Assembly (NCBI GenBank): GCA_029863825.1
Contig: JAOTUP010000048.1
Location: forward strand, 1-8,966
DNA: 8,966 bases
Source of the DNA: Acidobacteriota bacterium
GTDB lineage: Bacteria; Acidobacteriota; Thermoanaerobaculia; Multivoradales; JAHEKO01
Direction: 5' to 3'
Shown in pieces: positions 7,198-8,966 of this stretch. The notes under the pieces are model-generated. The model had not been told where the DNA came from and did no database searches. It saw nothing but the letters and a program-made list of their open reading frames with translations. The first letter of the stretch is position 1. Every line of letters begins with the position of its first letter. Position numbers and translations under genes: made by a program.

Positions 7198-7926
7198 ATG
7201 ACGGTTCCTATTCATTTGCCATCGCCGCCCTGGTTCGTCGGCCATCGCGGTGCAGCCGGCTCGGCTCTGGAAAACACGCTCGGTTCGTTGCACGCAGCGG
7301 TTGCCGAAGGTGTCGACATGATCGAGGTGGACCTGCAGCTGAGCGCCGACGAGAACCCGATTCTCTTTCACGACTGGGATCTCCGTCGCCTGGCAGGGCG
7401 AAGCGAGATCATCGAACGCACATCTCTTGCGCGTCTGCAGCAGGTCGAGCTGCCCGATCCGTTCGGCGGTGACACGCTCCGCATCGCCACGCTCGAGGCG
7501 GCACTCGCTGCGGTTCCCCACGACTTACCGCTCAATCTCGAGCTCAAGCGTCGATTTCACGACCCGGCCCGCGTAGCCGAAGTGCTCACCGGAACGCTTG
7601 CACCTGACCGTCAGATACTGCTGTCGAGCTTCGACTGGAATCTCCTGCTGGAAATCAGGCGTCGTCTGCCGGATCTGCCGGTGGCGCCCTTGGGTCGATT
7701 CAAGTCTCGAGAGCTTCTGGCCATGGCCAACAAGCTCGGAGCCTTCAGCGTTCACGCCCACCGCGAGCTCGCGCCGCAACTCCTCGAAGACGACGAAGCG
7801 CGGCAGCGGCCGGTCGTCGCCTACACCGTCAACGACCCGGCAGAGGCTCGCTCTCTCTTCGCCAGCGGTGCAGCCGGCGTCTTCACCGACGTGCCGGGGC
7901 TGCTTCGGAGCTCTGTCGAAGCATGA
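7198..7926 (+). CDS. Glycerophosphodiester phosphodiesterase (GDPD family, cytoplasmic UgpQ-like size)
   Basis: This enzyme is predicted to hydrolyse glycerophosphodiesters, the deacylated phospholipid head groups, to glycerol 3-phosphate and an alcohol. From the ATG at 7198 the product is 242 residues, close to cytoplasmic UgpQ. The metal-dependent TIM-barrel motifs are present in order: HRG (16-18), ENT (25-27), IEVDLQ with E43 and D45, FHD with the catalytic-type H58, LNLELK with E115 and K117, SSFDW, VVAYTVND, and GVFTDVP at the C-terminus. The frame is open upstream to 6964, overlapping the 5' end of the cyclase gene, but that extension is not conserved-looking. An ATG at 7129 would add 23 residues and give a poor signal-like segment. 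No strong Shine-Dalgarno supports any start. The stop overlaps the start of the kinase gene (ATGA), so the two form an operon joined by glycerol 3-phosphate metabolism. Function is confident, the exact start is not. Confidence 0.9.
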   Translation: MTVPIHLPSPPWFVGHRGAAGSALENTLGSLHAAVAEGVDMIEVDLQLSADENPILFHDWDLRRLAGRSEIIERTSLARLQQVELPDPFGGDTLRIATLEAALAAVPHDLPLNLELKRRFHDPARVAEVLTGTLAPDRQILLSSFDWNLLLEIRRRLPDLPVAPLGRFKSRELLAMANKLGAFSVHAHRELAPQLLEDDEARQRPVVAYTVNDPAEARSLFASGAAGVFTDVPGLLRSSVEA

Positions 7927-8966
7927 CCGGAAAGCGCCTCGTCGCCGTCATCGATCAAGGCTCGTCCAGCACCAAGGGAGCGGTCGTCGGTCGCGACGGC
8001 CGGCGATTCGACGAGATCACTCATCCGGTGGCGCTGGAATCCTCGGGCCTGTCAGTACGGCACGACGCGAGAGAGCTCGCGGCCTCGGTGCGAGCAGTGT
8101 TGGATCCTCTGATCCATCGCCATGAAGTCGCCGCGATCGGTCTCACGTGCCAACGCTCGACCTGTCTTCTCTGGGACCGGGACAGCGGCCGTCCACTGAC
8201 GCCGGCACTCTCCTGGCAGGACACCTCCCAGACCGAGACCATAGAGCGCCTCTCGCGTCATGCCGATCGCATCGCAGCGCTGACCGGATTGCGGCTGTCG
8301 CCGCACTATGCAGCGCCAAAGCTCTTGTCCCTCATGGATAGCCTCGCCGGAGGCCGGAAGCGCGCCGAAAAAGGAGAGCTCGTTGCCGGAACCCTCGACG
8401 CACACCTCGTTCGTCACCTCACCGGAATCGATGGTACCGAGCCGGGGCACGCCGGCCGCACGCTTCTGTACGATCTCGAACGCGGTGCCTGGAGCGCCGA
8501 GCTGGCCGGAATCTTCGACATTCCGACGAACGCACTGCCGCCGCTCCACAGAAGTTGTGGCGACTGGGGCCGCTATCGGGGCGTTCCGCTGACAGCGGTG
8601 GCCGGGGACCAGCAAGCCGCCCTTCTCGGTCACGGGGGATGGGGAGAGGGCGTCACCGCGGTCCATTTCGGCACCGGTGCCTTCGTCCTGACATCGACCG
8701 GAAACCGACTGCTGCGTCATCCGAACGCTCTCACCGCGGCTCTCGCCTCGACATTTACCACGTCCGGATTCCAGATCGAAGCTTCGGTCAACAGCGCCGG
8801 AAGCGCCGTGGACTGGGCTCGTCGCCTGGGCGGAGAGAGCCTCGATGACTGGCACGAACGCAATCTGGACGCGGATTCACTGCCTTTCGTCCTGCCGGCT
8901 TTTCGCGGCGTCGGCGCACCCTGGTGGAGATCCGACGCCCGGGCCGTGGTGTCCGGTCTCAGCCTC
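7923..8966 (+). CDS. FGGY-family carbohydrate kinase, glycerol kinase-like (3' end outside window)
   Basis: This ATP-dependent sugar or polyol kinase is related to GlpK, which makes glycerol 3-phosphate from glycerol. Its ATG overlaps the phosphodiesterase stop, and the frame is open for 348 residues to the window edge, out of roughly 500 in the family. Visible motifs are the phosphate-binding loop VIDQGSSSTK (residues 9-18, cf. GlpK LDQGTTSSR), GLTCQRSTCLLW, LSWQD (W98), RAEKGELVAGTLDAHL, AVAGDQQAALLGHG with the catalytic base D229, FGTGAF (F254) and FVLPAFRGVGAPWW. Overall it follows E. coli GlpK almost without gaps. However, by my hand alignment the glycerol-contacting E84 of GlpK corresponds to S79 (in CQRS) and Y135 to H128 (in SPHYAAPK), while R83, W103, D245 and F270 are kept as R78, W98, D229 and F254. 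The signature TNASRT is HAGRT here. It is therefore either a divergent glycerol kinase or a kinase for another polyol or sugar. The ATP-binding C-terminal part is not in view. Confidence 0.88.
   Translation, partial: MTGKRLVAVIDQGSSSTKGAVVGRDGRRFDEITHPVALESSGLSVRHDARELAASVRAVLDPLIHRHEVAAIGLTCQRSTCLLWDRDSGRPLTPALSWQDTSQTETIERLSRHADRIAALTGLRLSPHYAAPKLLSLMDSLAGGRKRAEKGELVAGTLDAHLVRHLTGIDGTEPGHAGRTLLYDLERGAWSAELAGIFDIPTNALPPLHRSCGDWGRYRGVPLTAVAGDQQAALLGHGGWGEGVTAVHFGTGAFVLTSTGNRLLRHPNALTAALASTFTTSGFQIEASVNSAGSAVDWARRLGGESLDDWHERNLDADSLPFVLPAFRGVGAPWWRSDARAVVSGLSL

Noticed and set aside
8052..8855. A 267-codon minus-strand open frame opposite the FGGY kinase
   Set aside because: The plus-strand frame has clear FGGY kinase motifs throughout, while the antisense product has none.

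Overview
The window is a compact, GC-rich (about 60% by eye) bacterial chromosomal segment with seven protein-coding genes, two of them cut by the window edges. No RNA gene, mobile element or CRISPR array was seen. The gene content fits a Gram-negative-type, environmental bacterium: a Sec-exported protein with a nidogen-like domain and an HExxH motif, a TrkA/TrkH potassium uptake pair, a membrane GGDEF cyclase and glycerol-phosphate metabolism. The secreted protein looks like ones found in Acidobacteriota, but that is an impression from family knowledge and no marker gene here settles it.

Layout. (1) 2-481 (+) is the C-terminal third of cofactor-independent phosphoglycerate mutase (gpmI). (2) 462-2204 (-) is an exported candidate metallopeptidase, tail-to-tail with gpmI and overlapping it by 20 bp. 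(3) A 219-bp divergent spacer (2205-2423) carries a perfect 8-bp-arm inverted repeat. (4) 2424-3797 and 3802-5250 (+) are trkA and trkH, separated by 4 bp. (5) 5267-6994 (-) is a multi-pass membrane diguanylate cyclase, convergent with trkH across 16 bp. (6) A divergent spacer of about 203 bp (6995-7197) holds a plausible promoter for the cyclase gene, a short direct repeat overlapping it, and two small inverted repeats. (7) 7198-7926 (+) is a cytoplasmic-type glycerophosphodiester phosphodiesterase, and 7923-8966 (+) is an FGGY-family kinase related to glycerol kinase. These last two overlap by ATGA and the kinase runs off the window.

How the genes work together. TrkA and TrkH form the regulatory and channel parts of one K+ uptake system. 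The phosphodiesterase releases glycerol 3-phosphate from phospholipid head-group diesters. The kinase would supply glycerol 3-phosphate if it is a true glycerol kinase. However, two of the residues that bind glycerol in E. coli GlpK appear to be replaced, so its substrate is open. The diguanylate cyclase keeps both its catalytic motif and its inhibitory site. Most of the window is ordinary housekeeping and signalling content. The least conventional items are the nidogen-like/HExxH protein and the glycerol kinase homologue with an altered pocket.
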